Positions 46,273 to 59,502 of a stretch of DNA of 64,000 nt are shown piece by piece. Position 1 is the first letter of the stretch. Each line of letters opens with the position of its first letter. Below the pieces are notes generated by a model. It saw only the letters and a list, made by a program, of their open reading frames with translations. It was not told the DNA's origin and did no database searches. Source of the stretch: Byssothecium circinans (taxonomy: Eukaryota; Ascomycota; Dothideomycetes; Pleosporales; Massarinaceae); the NCBI GenBank assembly GCA_010015675.1, contig ML976977.1, forward strand, positions 1,209,858 through 1,273,857. The letters run 5' to 3'. The position numbers were made by a program, and so were the translations under genes.

Positions 46273-48437
46273 ATGCCTTATACAGGGAAGCCGAGCAAGG
46301 GGTGTGGTACTTGCAAAAGCCGTAGGATCAAGGTAGGTCTAAATACTCCCGCTGAAGTCTCCTATTGATCTTGGGATGCCCCACCACGATTGCCACTTAT
46401 ACTACGTTTGGTTGGTTTTGCGAGTGGCGACATGTATTGTCAGACTGACCATAAAATAGTGCGATGAAAAACGACCAATATGTGGCAACTGCATCAAGAG
46501 CGGACGGGAGTGCCCGGGGTACCGGGATGAGTTCGATTTGATGTTTCGAGATGAGAACAAGGCGATGGAGAAGAAGACGCGAAAGAACAGCGGGAAGAGT
46601 GGAAAGAGCCAAGGAACGCGTTCTAAGTGAGTGTTTACTTTTCGTATGTGCAGAGGTGGAAAGAGCGAAGAATGCAAAGATTGGGGGGATTGCCTCGCCA
46701 ATCTTGGATAGAGAAGGGCCGGGTCCGACATGCACCTTCCCAACAGCACTCTTCCTCAATTTCACCACTGACTTACAAAAGCACTCCGACTTCCACTCTG
46801 ACGTCTCCCTCTCGAACTTCACCAGCGACTACACCTCGATCAGGCATAGAACCAAACTCTGGCCAACTGGAACCCATTCCCCAGTTCGAGACGCCATTCG
46901 ACCAAAACGCCTGGTTGACTTTCCTATGGAATCTCGAAAACAGCGTCCCATCCAGCATCACCCTCTCCCCGGAGTTCGAAGCCGTCCCCTTCTTCTTCCG
47001 AAACTTCGTCTCTCTCCCGCAACAAGCAGACTCCATGCGAGGCTATCTCGAACTCCTCGTACCGCTCTACAACCGCGCATCCCCGTCTTCCGCACTGCAT
47101 CTCGCCACAATCGCTGTATCCCTCGCAGCCTGCGGAAGCTACCCTGGACGCGGAAGTCTCCAAGCCGATGCAGCGCGAACATACGGCCAGGCACTCGGCA
47201 AGTTGAACGAAGACTTGCAAGATCCTGCGGCTGCAAAATCGGATGAGAGTATCCTTGCTACCTTGCTTTTCTCCTTGTATGAAGTAAGTCGGATCATTAC
47301 TTCTGCAAGGTCTTCTGTAGTTTATTCGCTTCCTGCGTGCGTGTTGAGTGAGATGTTGAAGGGCTAATGATGGGCAGACTATTACTTCGACGAACGATAC
47401 TATTAAGGGGTGGGGGAGCCATGTTGATGGTGCGGTGGCCTTGATGAAGTTGAGGGGTACCGAGCAGTTTAAGGATCCTATGTCGCATGCTGTTTTTCGA
47501 GCAGTGCGGACTATGATGGTGAGAAGAAAGAAGAGGGGATGGAATGAGTACACTGACGCCTTACAGATCACTAGCTGTGTCCAACGCTCAAAACCGGTCG
47601 ATGACCCCTTCCCTGGAGCCGAAGGCTGGATCGGCACCGACATCAGCGAAGAAAACGCCGCCAACCGACTGACTCTTCTTTGCATCAACTTACCCGACAT
47701 CCGTGCGCGAGCTAACGCCCTCATCACGTCTCCCTACGACACGTCCCTAGAATCAGAAGCCCTCAGCATCCTCGAATTTGCCCAAATGGTCGACGAAAAC
47801 CTACGCCAATGGTACCAAACGCTGCCTCCTACATGGCAGCACCAGATCGTCGGCATCGTGAACGAGCCAATCGAGGACCCTGCAACAGCCAATATGTGGA
47901 TCGGTGAACAACATGTTTATCACGATGTTCCCCTCGCAAGCATTGTGAATGATTACAGAGTCTGTCGCATCTTTTGTCAACGCGTCATCTTGCGCTGCAC
48001 CACCTGGATCTCCTCGAATCCGACACATGACTTGTCTTCTGTCTACAATCAAGCCGTATATGTAATACAACAGATGGTGGACGATATATGCGCATGCGTA
48101 CCATTCCATCTATCCTACGACATGCAACCTGCAGCACAAGAGCTCGGGCAGGACAAAAATGGTGAGTGCCCTAACTAAGCTTAACTAAATCTCGAAACGA
48201 ATGACTATACTAACCACACCAACTATAGCCGCAGAAGCTTTCGGAGGTTACAGTCTAGTATGGCCCCTATATGTAGGAGCCAACGCCGAGACAGTTCCCC
48301 AAGCGCAGAGAGATTGGCTGTACGGGCGCCTTTTTCTCATTGGTATGCATTTTGGGTTATCTAGTTCGCAGATCTTGGTGCTGGCGAGACGGCATGTCCT
48401 CACTTGTGGACCGGCGTTTGATGTGCCTGAACTCTAA
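46273..48437 (+). CDS. Zn2Cys6 fungal transcription factor
   Basis: Six exons: 46273-46332, 46460-46626, about 46671-47283, 47378-47518, 47567-48161 and 48229-48437. The N-terminal binuclear zinc cluster is complete: CGTCKSRRIK, then CDEKRPICGNCIKSGREC, spacing Cx2Cx6Cx6Cx2Cx6C, followed by PGYRDEFDLMFRDE. An intron splits the cluster after RRIK, common in this class. The middle region contains a fungal-TF-like domain (AVPFFFRNFVSLPQ, RGYLELLVPLYNRAS, DESILATLLFSLYE, HVDGAVALMKLRG). The start of exon 3 is uncertain: the first AG (46653) leads to a stop, while AGs at 46670 or 46679 keep the frame. No biosynthetic genes are adjacent, so its targets are unknown. Confidence 0.85.
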
Positions 48438-48892
48438 GCTCTGTTGAAGGGTTTTTTTCTACGTCGTCACTGTTCTTTATTATGTATACTTAAGTACGTT
48501 TTCGCGCCTTTGCATACTTCTTGAAGAAGTACTCGTCGCTTTCAATCTACTTGTCAACCTTGCTCTCTCTTGAGTTTTAGTTCCCGTTAGACAGCGCGGG
48601 ATTTACTGCTAACCCAAGATAAACTAAGAGTTTTATGGTACGAAATCCCAATGCCGTGTGGATGGGATGATGCTTGCCATGAAATGGACGGTGACCAAGA
48701 CTATATGTACTATACAGTATCTCACATAATAGAAGAGACAGAATACTTGTAAAGTCAATGAGGTCAAACTGCAACCACACCTTGAAAAACGCCCAAGTCA
48801 ACCCAACTTATCTACATTTGATACATATCCTACATACAACACACTCATCATCTACAATCTTACAAGCAGTATGCTAATAGGGTATCTGGTAT
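48438..48892. other. convergent 3' regions, no gene seen
   Basis: 455 AT-rich bp between the Zn2Cys6 gene and the PPR-type gene, both ending here. Confidence 0.5.
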
Positions 48893-51576
48893 CTAAGAAG
48901 AAGCCTCATTCGCTCTCTCCGCACTGTTCTCCGCAGCCGCCGTCGCCGGTCCACTCCCACTTTCCTCCTTAACCGTCTCACTACCCACACTCTCCATCGC
49001 CGCTGTCGCCGCCTCCCCCTTCGAGCTCGGCGATGGCTGCAACCTCAGAGCATGCTGACGGACCTTCTTCTTAATCGCCCTTGTTTGAAGCGGATTTCTA
49101 CTCAGCTTCGGAGGAGCCACATGATCCGACTCAACACCTACATAGTACTGTAGTCTCGGCCCTCTGTCCGATTCGGGATTATACAATTTTCGAGGAGCAG
49201 CCTCAAGCTGTGGTCTATACGTTAATTTCTGCCTCCCCGTCTCAACAGGCGGTTCCGGTTCCGATGTATTGGAGCCGTTGACATAATTACGAGTAATGGG
49301 AAGGGTCGGTGCTCCCACTTTGCGGAAATTGAAGGCGCCGGTCGGGGCCGGAGCGCGTAGTTGCTTAATGTGTGCGCGGAGCGTATCGAGTGGCAGAGGG
49401 AAGTTGTGTTGGTCGGCACCTCCAAGATGGACTGAACCTGCCGCAGTACTGGGCTTGGTCGTGGGTTTTGCCCTGACAGCCTTGGGCGGATTTTTTACCT
49501 CCCAGAATTGAGCTTGGTCCATCATTTGAACCACCGATACCCAGTTTTGGTAACGGAGTTCTCCCAATGGGATCCCAGTTGTGCTTTCTGGGAGTAAAGA
49601 TGGTGAATTTTCGGACCCCTGGGGGAGATTGGAGGGAGCAGGTGGTTGGTGAGGATCGGTCGTCATTTCATTGTAGATGGTACGGAGATCGTCATCTGTA
49701 CCTATAGGTCGTCGGGATGGGTCGAGGGACATGTAGAATGGCGTCTTTTTCAGGTACAAAGGTTGCCCTGACATGACTACTGCTGCGATGTTCTTGAATT
49801 GCGATTTGAGTTCTTCCATTTCGGTAGAGAACACATCGGGTTTCATGTACGTGAACGTTTTGTCAGAGGCGTCCGCAGCTTCTTCGTTCTCTAATTCGTA
49901 TGTAAGATTGAGCTTCATCGAGGTGCTCAAGGTGTGATCAAGTTTGTGAATCTGTTCTCTGCAGTAGTCGACATGGCCACCGCGTTTGCAGGCTCTTGCA
50001 AAGGTGATCCAATCGTTTGCAATCAGGCCATCACCACTTTCTTCCGCTCGCGACACTAGCTTAGTCCAGTATTCTTCAATCAAAGCTTTGTCACTGAGGC
50101 GGCCGGCGGCAGCTAGGACCGTCCTCACCTCGATGCCGGCCAGGTATAAGCCGGCAGTCTCACAGTCTTTTAGAGAAACCCTGAGCAGATCTGGAACATG
50201 CAAACGTCCTGCGAGGTTGAACAGGGCGGCAAAGGTGTTCGTTGCAGGAGACATGCCGGCCTGCATTATTGTTGATAGACATTCGTGGGCAGTGGTGACA
50301 ATAGTATTGCGAAGTGTAGCTTCCTCTCCTTTAAATGTGTCCCCCGGGGCCTTTTCAGGGAGTAGCGAATCGAAGGCATTTAGGAAACTGCTCACATGTA
50401 CAGTCGATAAGGTACCCCTAGCCTCAAGAAATGCATACATGGCGTTTGCCATGGCACGGAGAAGGATAGTCCGAGCGTGTAGTGAAGTTGACAAGGTCAT
50501 GGCTGCTCGAACCTTTTTCAACAAGGTGGAGAGGACATTCGGATGGGGACAGATGCCGGCACGACAGGCGACAAGAAGGGCAGTGTAACCTTCGGGCAAT
50601 GGTCTTTCGTGGAGAAGCATGTCAAAGCAGCGCACAGGAAGCTGAGTGGGGAACAGGCGCAGACCGGCGTCCAGAGCCAGGTATGCGTTCTTCCAGTCGC
50701 CAGATAAGACACGAGCAGTAAGGATGCCTTGAAGTAGGGTTGCGGGCATATCTGACATGACGATGAGCTGGTTGCGATCGGGGAGGATGGCGTTGGGGGA
50801 AAGGTGGTATTCGGCAAAGGTGCCTGGAAAGCGCTTGAGAGCATCCACGTAGATATTTTCAAGATCAGAGAGAAGACCTTTGCCCCCATAGGCCATCAAC
50901 TCGATAGCTGCCCCATACACAGCGGGCGATACATAGGAGTCGTCTTGATCGACCAGCCATTGCCAAAATGTGTATCCCTGGTCGTACATTTTGCATTGCT
51001 TGAATATGCCAAGTAGATGGACATGTGCCCAAGGATGCGGGGGCAGTGTCTTGGTCATGATGTCGTCCACAATCTGCATTGCGAAAGGAAATATGTCTTT
51101 GGAGGTGATTTTGAGCACGTTTCGGGCGTAGAAGTGCAGCGCCTGGGCTATCCGACGGACATCTTTGGGCTCTAGGACGCGCAAGTGGGCAAGGCTGGGG
51201 TACAGGTCCATTATGGCCTTAACGTCGCGAGAATCGCATGCGGCACGCAGTTGGTCGCGCAGGGCTGCAGACTATGTAGGGCTGTGAGCGGCATTCCGTC
51301 CCAACACATGCTTGGGCGACATACGTTGCTGACAGCGACCCATTTTCCAGTCTTATTTTGTCCTTTCGCTTGGAAGGGTTTGGGATTTGGTCTACCTTTC
51401 CCTTTCGACTTGGTGGCATACGACGGCCGCTGTAGGCCTCCGGGTTGCGGCGACTCGGAGCATCGCGAGAGCAATGCGAGGGGTCGGGGCGCCGGCGTAC
51501 GGAGCAGTCGGGGGACGAGGAATGGCGTTGAGGGGCAGACGATGGAGGCAAGCGACCGTCGCGGCAGCATTGGCAT
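48893..51576 (-). CDS. mitochondrial PPR-type protein
   Basis: Two exons, 51576-51325 and 51271-48893; 876 aa. The N-terminus is basic, hydroxylated and without acidic residues early (MPMLPRRSLASIVCPSTP, LLRTPAPRPLALLSR), a typical mitochondrial targeting sequence. The intron (gtatgt..catag) joins VAVSN to SAALRDQLRAACDSRDVKAI; without it the open frame begins only at MDLYPSL. The body is helical repeats of pentatricopeptide type (for example HLLGIFKQCKMYDQGYTFWQ, ATLLQGILTARVLSGDWKNA). The C-terminus is disordered and basic. Such proteins bind organellar RNA and act in mitochondrial mRNA maturation or translation; the specific target is not evident. Divergent from zeta-COP at 51794. Confidence 0.85.
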
Positions 51577-51793
51577 TCCGGAGATATAAATCGGTTAGGG
51601 GAGGTCGCGATGCATTCATGGTGTACTAGTGTAGGAACTTTTCCATAGGGGCCTCCGAGGGCTTGATTGGTCGATTGCGCCAAGACCCCCGACTCGCCGA
51701 CCCGATCTACGAAAAGACACCTAGAGGTATCCCCCGCCATATCTGAGGATACTCTTGACACCCCCGCCAACTTTTCCACACAGATAATTCACC
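51577..51793. promoter_or_regulatory. compact divergent promoter, PPR gene / zeta-COP
   Basis: Only 217 bp separate the two start codons, so both transcripts must start within it or in the flanking 5' ends. No clear TATA box. Confidence 0.5.
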
Positions 51794-52581
51794 ATGACGC
51801 GCCCAATCTCCCTCTTCAGCGTGTCGGCCATTCTCATCCTGGCCATTGACGACAGCTCACGCATCCTAACCAAATACTACTCGAACCCTCACCCACCACA
51901 GGGCAACCCGACCGACTACCCCGGACAGATCGCATACAAGACGGTCAAGGACCAGAAAGCATTTGAGAAGGGACTCCTAGGTGGGTTTGACAAGGCAAGA
52001 CGGATGTTTGTGGTCTGACAGACTCGCAGAGAAGACAGCAAAGCAAACAACGGACATTATCCTGTATGATCAGAAGGTCATTGTGTTCAAGATGGAGTCG
52101 GACGTCATGCTCTATGTCGTGGGCGGCGCCGAAGAGAACGAGGTTCTGCTGTACAGGTGCGCTATCTGTGGGTATTTTCATTGGTGGATACTGACTGCTT
52201 GCAGTGTGGTTCTTGCGCTGCGAGACTCCCTGAACATTCTGTTGAAGTACGTGGCTCCCATCAATCTTTAGGCAACCAGTTAACATGCCTAGGAACTCGG
52301 TCGACAAGCGAACTGTGATCGAAAACTATGATTTGGTGGTAAGTAGACGACCGAACGTCGCGTCATCTAGCTAACAGTCGCAGTCGCTCGCCGTCGACGA
52401 GCTGGTAGACGACGGAATCATCCTTGAGACTGACCCTGTAGTCATCGCATCACGCGTCAGCCGTCCACCCGCACAGGACATGACATCGATGAAGAACATC
52501 GACCTTTCAGAGCAAGGCTTTCTCAACGCATGGGAATTCGGCAAGCGACAATTGGCGGAGCGGATACGGCAGGGGTTGTAG
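51794..52581 (+). CDS. RET3: coatomer (COPI) zeta subunit
   Basis: Five exons: 51794-51980, 52030-52156, 52205-52246, 52293-52338 and 52384-52581; 199 aa, the family norm. It is the small chain of the COPI coat for Golgi-to-ER retrieval. Signatures are ISLFSVSAILILAIDDSSRI with LTKYYSNP at the N-terminus, KTTDIILYD-type sequence (AKQTTDIILYDQKVIVFK), DVMLYVVGGAEENEVLLYSV, LRDSLNILLKNSVDKRTVIE and LAVDELVDDGIILETDP. These form the longin/sigma-adaptin fold. All introns keep frame, including two exons of 42 and 46 nt. Intact. Confidence 0.96.
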
Positions 52582-52892
52582 GGGGTGCTCAAGTGGGATT
52601 TCATGGCGTTGGAGGAGTCTGAGGTCAAAACAGCATAGCGGTGGTGATATTGCTGGCATGCTCTATAGAACGGTGGGCTTGCAACTTAAAGAATTCGTCA
52701 AAATAACGAATCACCAACTCATGGACGTATTTCAGATATTCGGAACGAAGTGCATGATATTGACATAATTACATAAGCACAGGAAGTAGCTCAGCCCTAC
52801 ACGCCACATCCGAAGGGTTCGTTTCCACTTCGTCATTGTCCCACCTTCATACGACCCCACCCCACCACAAATCTACCTCGACACACAACGCC
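52582..52892. other. intergenic, zeta-COP 3' / RQC2 5' region
   Basis: 311 bp. The sequence just before 52893 (cctcgacacacaacgccATG) is a good fungal start context. Nothing else seen. Confidence 0.45.
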
Positions 52893-55800
52893 ATGAAACA
52901 GAGGTTCTCGTCTCTAGATGTGAAGGTAAATACCGAATACATCATCAAAAGAGTAAGATATTAATTACGCCAAGGTTATCGCCCACGAGCTCTCCAACAC
53001 CCTCGTCCCGCTGCGAGTCACAAACATCTATGATCTTTCTTCGGTACGTGTACGCCCTCACCAAGGCTGAATTGACACACCACTGAGAATAGGCAGCGCA
53101 TATTTCTCTTCAAATTTCACAAGCCGGATCACCGCGAACAATTCATCATAGAATCCGGGTTCCACTGCCACCTTACCTCGTATGCTCGGACAACCGCATC
53201 GGCGCCCTCAGGCTTCGTCGCCAAGCTTCGAAAATATCTCAAGACACGCCGCGTGACCAAGATCTCTCAAATCGGCACTGATCGTATAATTGAATTCGAA
53301 TTCTCCGATGGATTGTACAAGCTCTATCTGGAGTTCTACGCAGGCGGCAACATTGTGCTCACTGATGGAGACTTGAAGGTCTTGACTCTTCTGCGTAATG
53401 TCGAGGAAGGTGCGGAGCACGAGAGGCTAAGAGTGGGGTTGGAATACAATTTGTCGCTTCGGCAGAATTACGGGGGCATACCGGAGCTCACGAAAGAGCG
53501 GGTTCGCAACGGCCTGCAGAAAGCTGTCGATCGGCAAAAGGATCAAACTGCGGCAGTAGGAAAGAAGGCAAAGAAGCAGACCAAGGACGCGTTGCGGAAA
53601 GCGCTTGCCGTCTCAATAACCGAATGTCCTCCGTTGCTTGTAGACCATGCCCTACATGTCGCCGAATTCGATACTGCACTAAAGCCTGACCGAGTTCTCG
53701 AAGACGACGCACTGTTGATCAAACTTGTGGACGTCTTACAACATGCGCGCGCAATATCAGAGAACATTACGACAGCAGACCAGATCAAGGGATACATATT
53801 GGCCAAGCCGAACCCGGCGGCACCAAAAGATGAGGTTGAAGGTTCTGAAAAGCCACAGCATCTCTACGATGACTTTCATCCGTTCCAACCGAAACAATTC
53901 GAAAATTCCGACTACATATCGTTAGAATTTGAAGGGTTCAACAAGACAGTCGATGAGTTCTTCTCTTCAATTGAAGGTCAGAAGCTGGAGTCGAAGCTGC
54001 ACGAGCGCGAGCTTGCTGCCAAGAAGAAGATGGACCAGGCACGGAAAGAGCACGAGAACCGCATTGGTGGGCTACAACAAGTCCAGGAGTTGAATTTTCG
54101 GAAAGCTGAGGCTATCTTGGCCAATGTTCATCGTGTCGAAGAGGCGATTGCAGCTGTCAATGGCTTGGTTGGGCAGGGTATGGATTGGGGCGAGATCGCG
54201 CGACTCATAGATCGTGAACAATCCCAAGGCAACCCCGTTGCGCAGCTCATCAAGCTACCCTTGAAGTTGTACGAAAACACAGTCACCTTACTCCTAGATG
54301 AATCGAGCTGGAATCAAGAGGATGAAGTCGAAGATGAGGGATACGAGACGAGTTCCGTGAGTGAGGACAGTGATGAGGAAGAAAAATCGTCCAAGGACAA
54401 GAAGAAGGCGCCCCCTCGGCAGACATCCGCACCACCACAATTAGCCATCGATATTGACCTGGGTCTCTCTGCATGGGCGAATTCTAGCGAGTACTTCGAC
54501 GAGAAGAAAGCCGCCAAAGGAAAGGAGTCGCGCACTCTGGTGGCTTCGGAGATGGCCTTGAAGAATACTGAGCGCAAGGTCACCGCTGATTTAAAGAAAG
54601 GCCTGAGAAAAGAGAAGGAGATTTTGCGGCCCGTACGGAAGCAGCAGTGGTTCGAAAAGTTCATCTCGTTTATCTCATCCGACGGTTATCTTGTTCTTGG
54701 CGGTAAGGACGCGCAGCAAAATGAGATCATCTACAGGAGGTATCTACGCAATGGCGATGTATATGTGCATGCAGACTTGAAAGGCGCGGCACCTATGATC
54801 ATCAAGAACAAGCCCAACACTCCGAACGCACCGATACCTCCATCTACCCTTTCACAAGCTGGACATCTATCGGTCTGCACATCCGAAGCATGGGACTCCA
54901 AGGCTGTCATGTCGGCCTGGTGGGTGAGCGCTGATCAGGTTAGCAAGACGGGCCACACTGGCGAATTCCTCGCACCTGGTCTTTTTAACATTACGGGAAG
55001 AAAGGAGTTCTTACCTCCAGCCCAGCTCATTGTTGGCCTAGCAGCCATGTTCGAGATCAGTGAAGACAGTAAGGCCAGGCACAAGAAGCATCGCGTAAAC
55101 GAGCCGGTAGAAGCTATGCCTGAGGAAACTGCTGCTGCGGAAACGGTCCCTGAGCCAGCGGCTGAGCTGACGGGCCAAGATGCTGTCGACGCTCAGGAGG
55201 ACAGCGACGAAGAATTTCCGGACGCGAAGCCGGAATCCGAATCGGAAGACGATTTTCCAGATACCAAGTTTGAAGACTCGGATGACAGCGACGCGGAATC
55301 GGAAGCTGCGGGACCTAGCAATCCACTACAGACAATGAATGGCCATGAGGCGGTTGACTCTGATTCTGAAGATGAAGGTACCCCTACACGAACAATGCAA
55401 GATCCCACTTCCAAGGCCAATAAACTACCTCTATCGAACGAACCGTCACAGGAAGATAATGGGTCAGTAGCCGACTCGGAGCAGTCACAGAAGGCGAGCC
55501 GGCGGCACTTATCAGCCAAGGAACGAAGGCTGCTAAAAAAAGGCCAGCAACCTGGAACTATCGCGACTCCTTCCGATTCAGTGTCTGTCGCAAAGGGTCA
55601 GAAGAATAAAGACGATGAGCGACCATCTGCAGCCAAAGGCCCCGGAACAGTCACGTCCCAAGCATCCAAAGCAAGCAAAGGTCCCATTCCCCGCGGCAAG
55701 CGAGGCAAAGCCAAAAAGCTCGCTGCAAAATATGCCGAGCAAGACGAGGAAGACCGAACCCTCGCCCTCCGCCTTTTGGGCGCTAAGTCTGAACAGAATG

Positions 55801-56408
55801 CCGCAGAGACTGTAGCACAGGACAAACGTTCAAAGGAAGAAGAAGAAGCAGCGAACAAACAGCGCCGTCGTGACCAACATCTTCGCGCTCAAGCCATGGG
55901 CAAGGCCGCAGAAGAAGCCCGCCGCGCGGCCCACGAGAACCCCACCCAAGACAACCATGACGAGGACGAAACCGACGAAGTCCTCAAATCCAATCTTTTA
56001 AACCTCGATGCCTTCACCGGCCGTCCCCTCCCCAACGACACACTCATCTCCGCTATCCCCATCTGCGCCCCCTGGTCCGCGCTCAGCACCTACAAATACA
56101 AAGCCAAAATGCAGCCCGGGGCCCTCAAGCGCGGGAAAGCTGTCAAAGAAATCCTCGCAAAATGGGACCAGGCGGGGAAGAACCCGAAGGCGGTGGATCA
56201 GAGTGCACAGGACGTTGAACGGATTTGGCCGCAGGAGATCGAGTTGGTTAGGGGATGGAAGGAGGCCGAGGTTGTTGGCGCGGTGCCGGTTAGTAAGGTC
56301 AGGATTATGATGGGAGGAGGGGGTTATAACGGCGGGGGAGGTGGGCCGAGCGGCTCGAAGAAGAAGAGCGCGAAGAGTGGGAGGGGTGGGAGAGGGGAGA
56401 AGAAGTAG
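52893..56408 (+). CDS. RQC2: ribosome quality control factor Rqc2/NEMF (NFACT family)
   Basis: Three exons: 52893-52925, 52975-53043 and 53097-56408; 1137 aa. It binds stalled 60S subunits, recruits the Ltn1 ubiquitin ligase and directs CAT-tail addition. The start MKQRFSSLDV comes from a 33-nt exon. D9 and the pair D96-R97 (QIGTDRIIEF) correspond to the yeast NFACT-N residues needed for CAT tailing. A long coiled coil (about residues 280-360, AAKKKMDQARKEHENRI) and the NFACT-R domain follow (WFEKFISFISSDGYLVLGGK, DVYVHADLKGAAPMIIKN). Next come acidic linkers and a C-terminal NFACT-C (PICAPWSALSTYKYKAKMQP) with a Gly/Lys tail. Intact. Confidence 0.96.
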
Positions 56409-59400
56409 GGTGCCAAAAGAGGGTAGTGATTAGTCAGAGGGTATTGAATGGAAAACATTGCTGTTCTTTGCGAGTTATGGGTTTCTTTCATTGGTGCATT
56501 GTTGTCGTTCTTTCAGACTAACAGTACCAATGAAGCGCAGACTGATGTGGTAGATTACCATCGCCATGGCGCTGAGAAGCTTACTTCACCACCGCCTATC
56601 TCAATCTTGAGTCTGTTTATATAAAGCGGCCCTCAACCTCGTCTCCTTTGTTCTCTACACACTTACGTATCAAATTCTGTGATCAGAAACGACCTTACCA
56701 AAGTTTCATGTGAAAAATATCTCCAAAAATCAGGCTGAGTTGTTTCCATGGAGGCGTTCTCTAAAAGCCGCTCTTTGCTACGGAATGTCTTGCTTCCTAG
56801 CTTCTTTCCTCTGGACGGAGATTTATGGAAGTATTAATAGCAACAACCTGCTACACAAATGTTGGACACTGGGTTTCTAAAAGTGCAGGAAATTACTATA
56901 AAATCTGTGGGTGAATGGAAAGCTTCGTATAAAAGCCAAATAGGATGTTTTGTAGGGACCTATATGAGAAAGCTAATAGAATTGAAAACGTTATCTATAG
57001 ACTACAATAATCTAGCACTTTTTAAAGAATTGGGAAACATTAAGAACAAGAGGAAAGCAGTGCCCCTTGTACATTTTCTCCCTAAGGACGACGGAGAAAA
57101 AATTGACTTACTCGGTGACGAATGGCGTTTCCCTCTGGAAAGGGGAAACTGTTGAAAAAAATACACGGAGTGGACATGTGTTGGCGGCTGGGACTCAGCA
57201 TTCTCCTAACACACGTGTGACCTGAAACACGGAGTATATGAAGCTATGAGGGATACAGGAAAGCACTGAGGGGAGTGGTATGTGCCTTGGCGTTGATAGA
57301 AGTGGTAGGTGTGTCGGCACTGGTTGTTTCCCTTGAGAGTATTAAAACGAAAGGCGGGCAGTATGCGGATGGGATTGTGGTGGCTGCGGCTTGACCTAAA
57401 AGGAATGGCTGTATTCTTGATGGATTTGGCTGGACTGTTCCTGGAAATTGAAGAGTGGAATAGGATTCAAAATGGTCGTGGTGGTCACGATGGTCGGTAT
57501 CATCTTCTATAACTTGAAGGAAATCATCGCCATGAAGCTTGACAACTAAATTTCTACATGTCACCTGAGACATGATCAAAACTTCGCATGCAGCAATTTG
57601 ATGGTTTCTCTTGCCTCCAGTTTGTTATCAGTGCAGAATTGACGGACTTTTGCGCTACTGCTGTTCCAAGTCCCCTTTCGAACCTCGAAATTCTTAGGCA
57701 TGGTTCACTATGTCTGACCACCTTCTTTAGAAGCTTACAAAATATTGAAAACCTTCGAAGCTCCCACATCCATCATGGCCCGATCACATCAAGAAGATGT
57801 AGGAGCAGAAAAATGTACACGCTGCCAGATATGTGGAAACGAAAGAACCACCATGAGAGGGTCATGTTCTGGTGCTCTATTTTCCTCTTAAGAATCTTGT
57901 ACAAAGATCCGGTATGCTCGCCCCTCCTTCTCTTCTTGTCTAGATAAGATGGCATAGATGATCATGTTTTTCGGACCGGGCCAAACGCACAGTTTCACAG
58001 TTTATAATAACTGCTAAAGCGACCTTAAAGTTTTGCCTAAACCAGGTTATCCCAACTGCATGTCTGCCTTTCGACTCCTCGTCCTCATTCGCAAATTCTC
58101 AAATAGCAATCTTTCCAGGACATGGAGGGAGACGACTGGCAGCTATAAATACCACATAATACTCTAAGATTTTTTAAAATAAGCCAAGACATCAACCATG
58201 TTTCTCTTCTCCTCGGCCCCTACAACACTTATAATGACATCGCCCGAGCCACATGTTAAATGAGAAGATATTAACTCCTTAATTAAAACTACGGTATCCA
58301 CCTGCCATGTGGTTGTTCTCCAAAATCCAGGAGACCTGTTGGAATGTCTGCCCCCTCCTCCTTTCACACCCTCTTAGTTCCGGACCTAAAGCTCGCCAAC
58401 CCCCAGGCCATGTGGTGGCCCTTCCCACAAATTACTTCCCACCTTGACAGAATCAATTGATCCGCGACTGCATGTCTTTCCCCCTCGAGGTGATTTGCGC
58501 GATGAGACACAGCTATTCTTGGAACTATAGAACTAGAAAAGGTAGTCATAACGGCTTATGATTGGCCTGCCCGCCCGCAAATACCATTATCAAAACCACA
58601 GTCCTATTAGCGAATATGCACGCCTTCCTGCTCTCTACCAATATTTCCTCACGATTCAAAGCTATGTCCCAGCACTACTGATGAGCTTCCACCCTCCGGG
58701 AAACTTCAGAAATCGTTGGAGTTTCTTTGAATGTCTTGCGTGGTCTTGCTTTCGCTATAAAAACCTGGGATTAACGATGATGATGAGGCGGCACCGAAGA
58801 CGAATTCCCTGCACGCACACAATCGAAACACTTGGTCACAGTGTATGCCGTTTCTGACCGGTCCTACTTCCTCTAGAGAGTACCTCTGGATGAATCTGTG
58901 TGGAGGCACGCCGAGCGCTCCTTAGCCAAATGTCGAATCAGAAGCTCTTTAGTTTGTTGGATCCGGGTCCGTAACTTTAGAATAAATTTATACTAAGTAA
59001 AGATGTGACTCCGTGCGCGACTCTAGAAAAAGAAATTACAAGGTGACGATTATGCGCAAGCAAGAAAAGAATCGGTGCAACAGCCAGGAGAATCTCTAGG
59101 TGGGAGGGTACCAGAGGCTAAAGTTGGCGGTGTCGCTCGAAATGTGGAAAGACTGGTGGTGGCTCGGTGGTGAGTGAAGCCTGGTTATTGGCGCCAGTTT
59201 GATATAGTAGAAAGAATGAAGAACTGATGATTAGCAGCAGTGAGCGGCGCTGACGATGATGAATTCCGGCATGGTAAACGTCTGTGGTTGTAGTATCAGT
59301 TTTCGAAGAAACACTCAATACGCGGCGACAATGATGACGATGTGAAAAATGAAGTAATAGGAGCATCCACTACAGGGTATCATCACCGTCCATGTCCATG

Positions 59401-59502
59401 CGCCTTCCCATCAAGCACAATAATAAAACGTCTATACCAATGCCATGCATACTCTACCCAAGCGCGTCAAGCCCACTCAATGCCATTACTACGAGCTGCC
59501 AT
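56409..59502. other. gene-poor, AT-rich region with decayed open frames
   Basis: 3.1 kb. Frames that look protein-like but cannot be assigned: 56859-57155 (plus, 98 codons), 57244-57573 (minus), a Cys-rich mini-frame near 57775-57880 (plus) and 58164-58370 (minus). None has a complete gene structure. Relics of mobile or lost genes are likely. Confidence 0.5.

Noticed and set aside
46551..47246. Alternative plus-strand frame across the Zn2Cys6 gene
   Set aside because: It reads through the same DNA in the wrong frame; the other frame carries the fungal-TF domain signatures and correct junctions.
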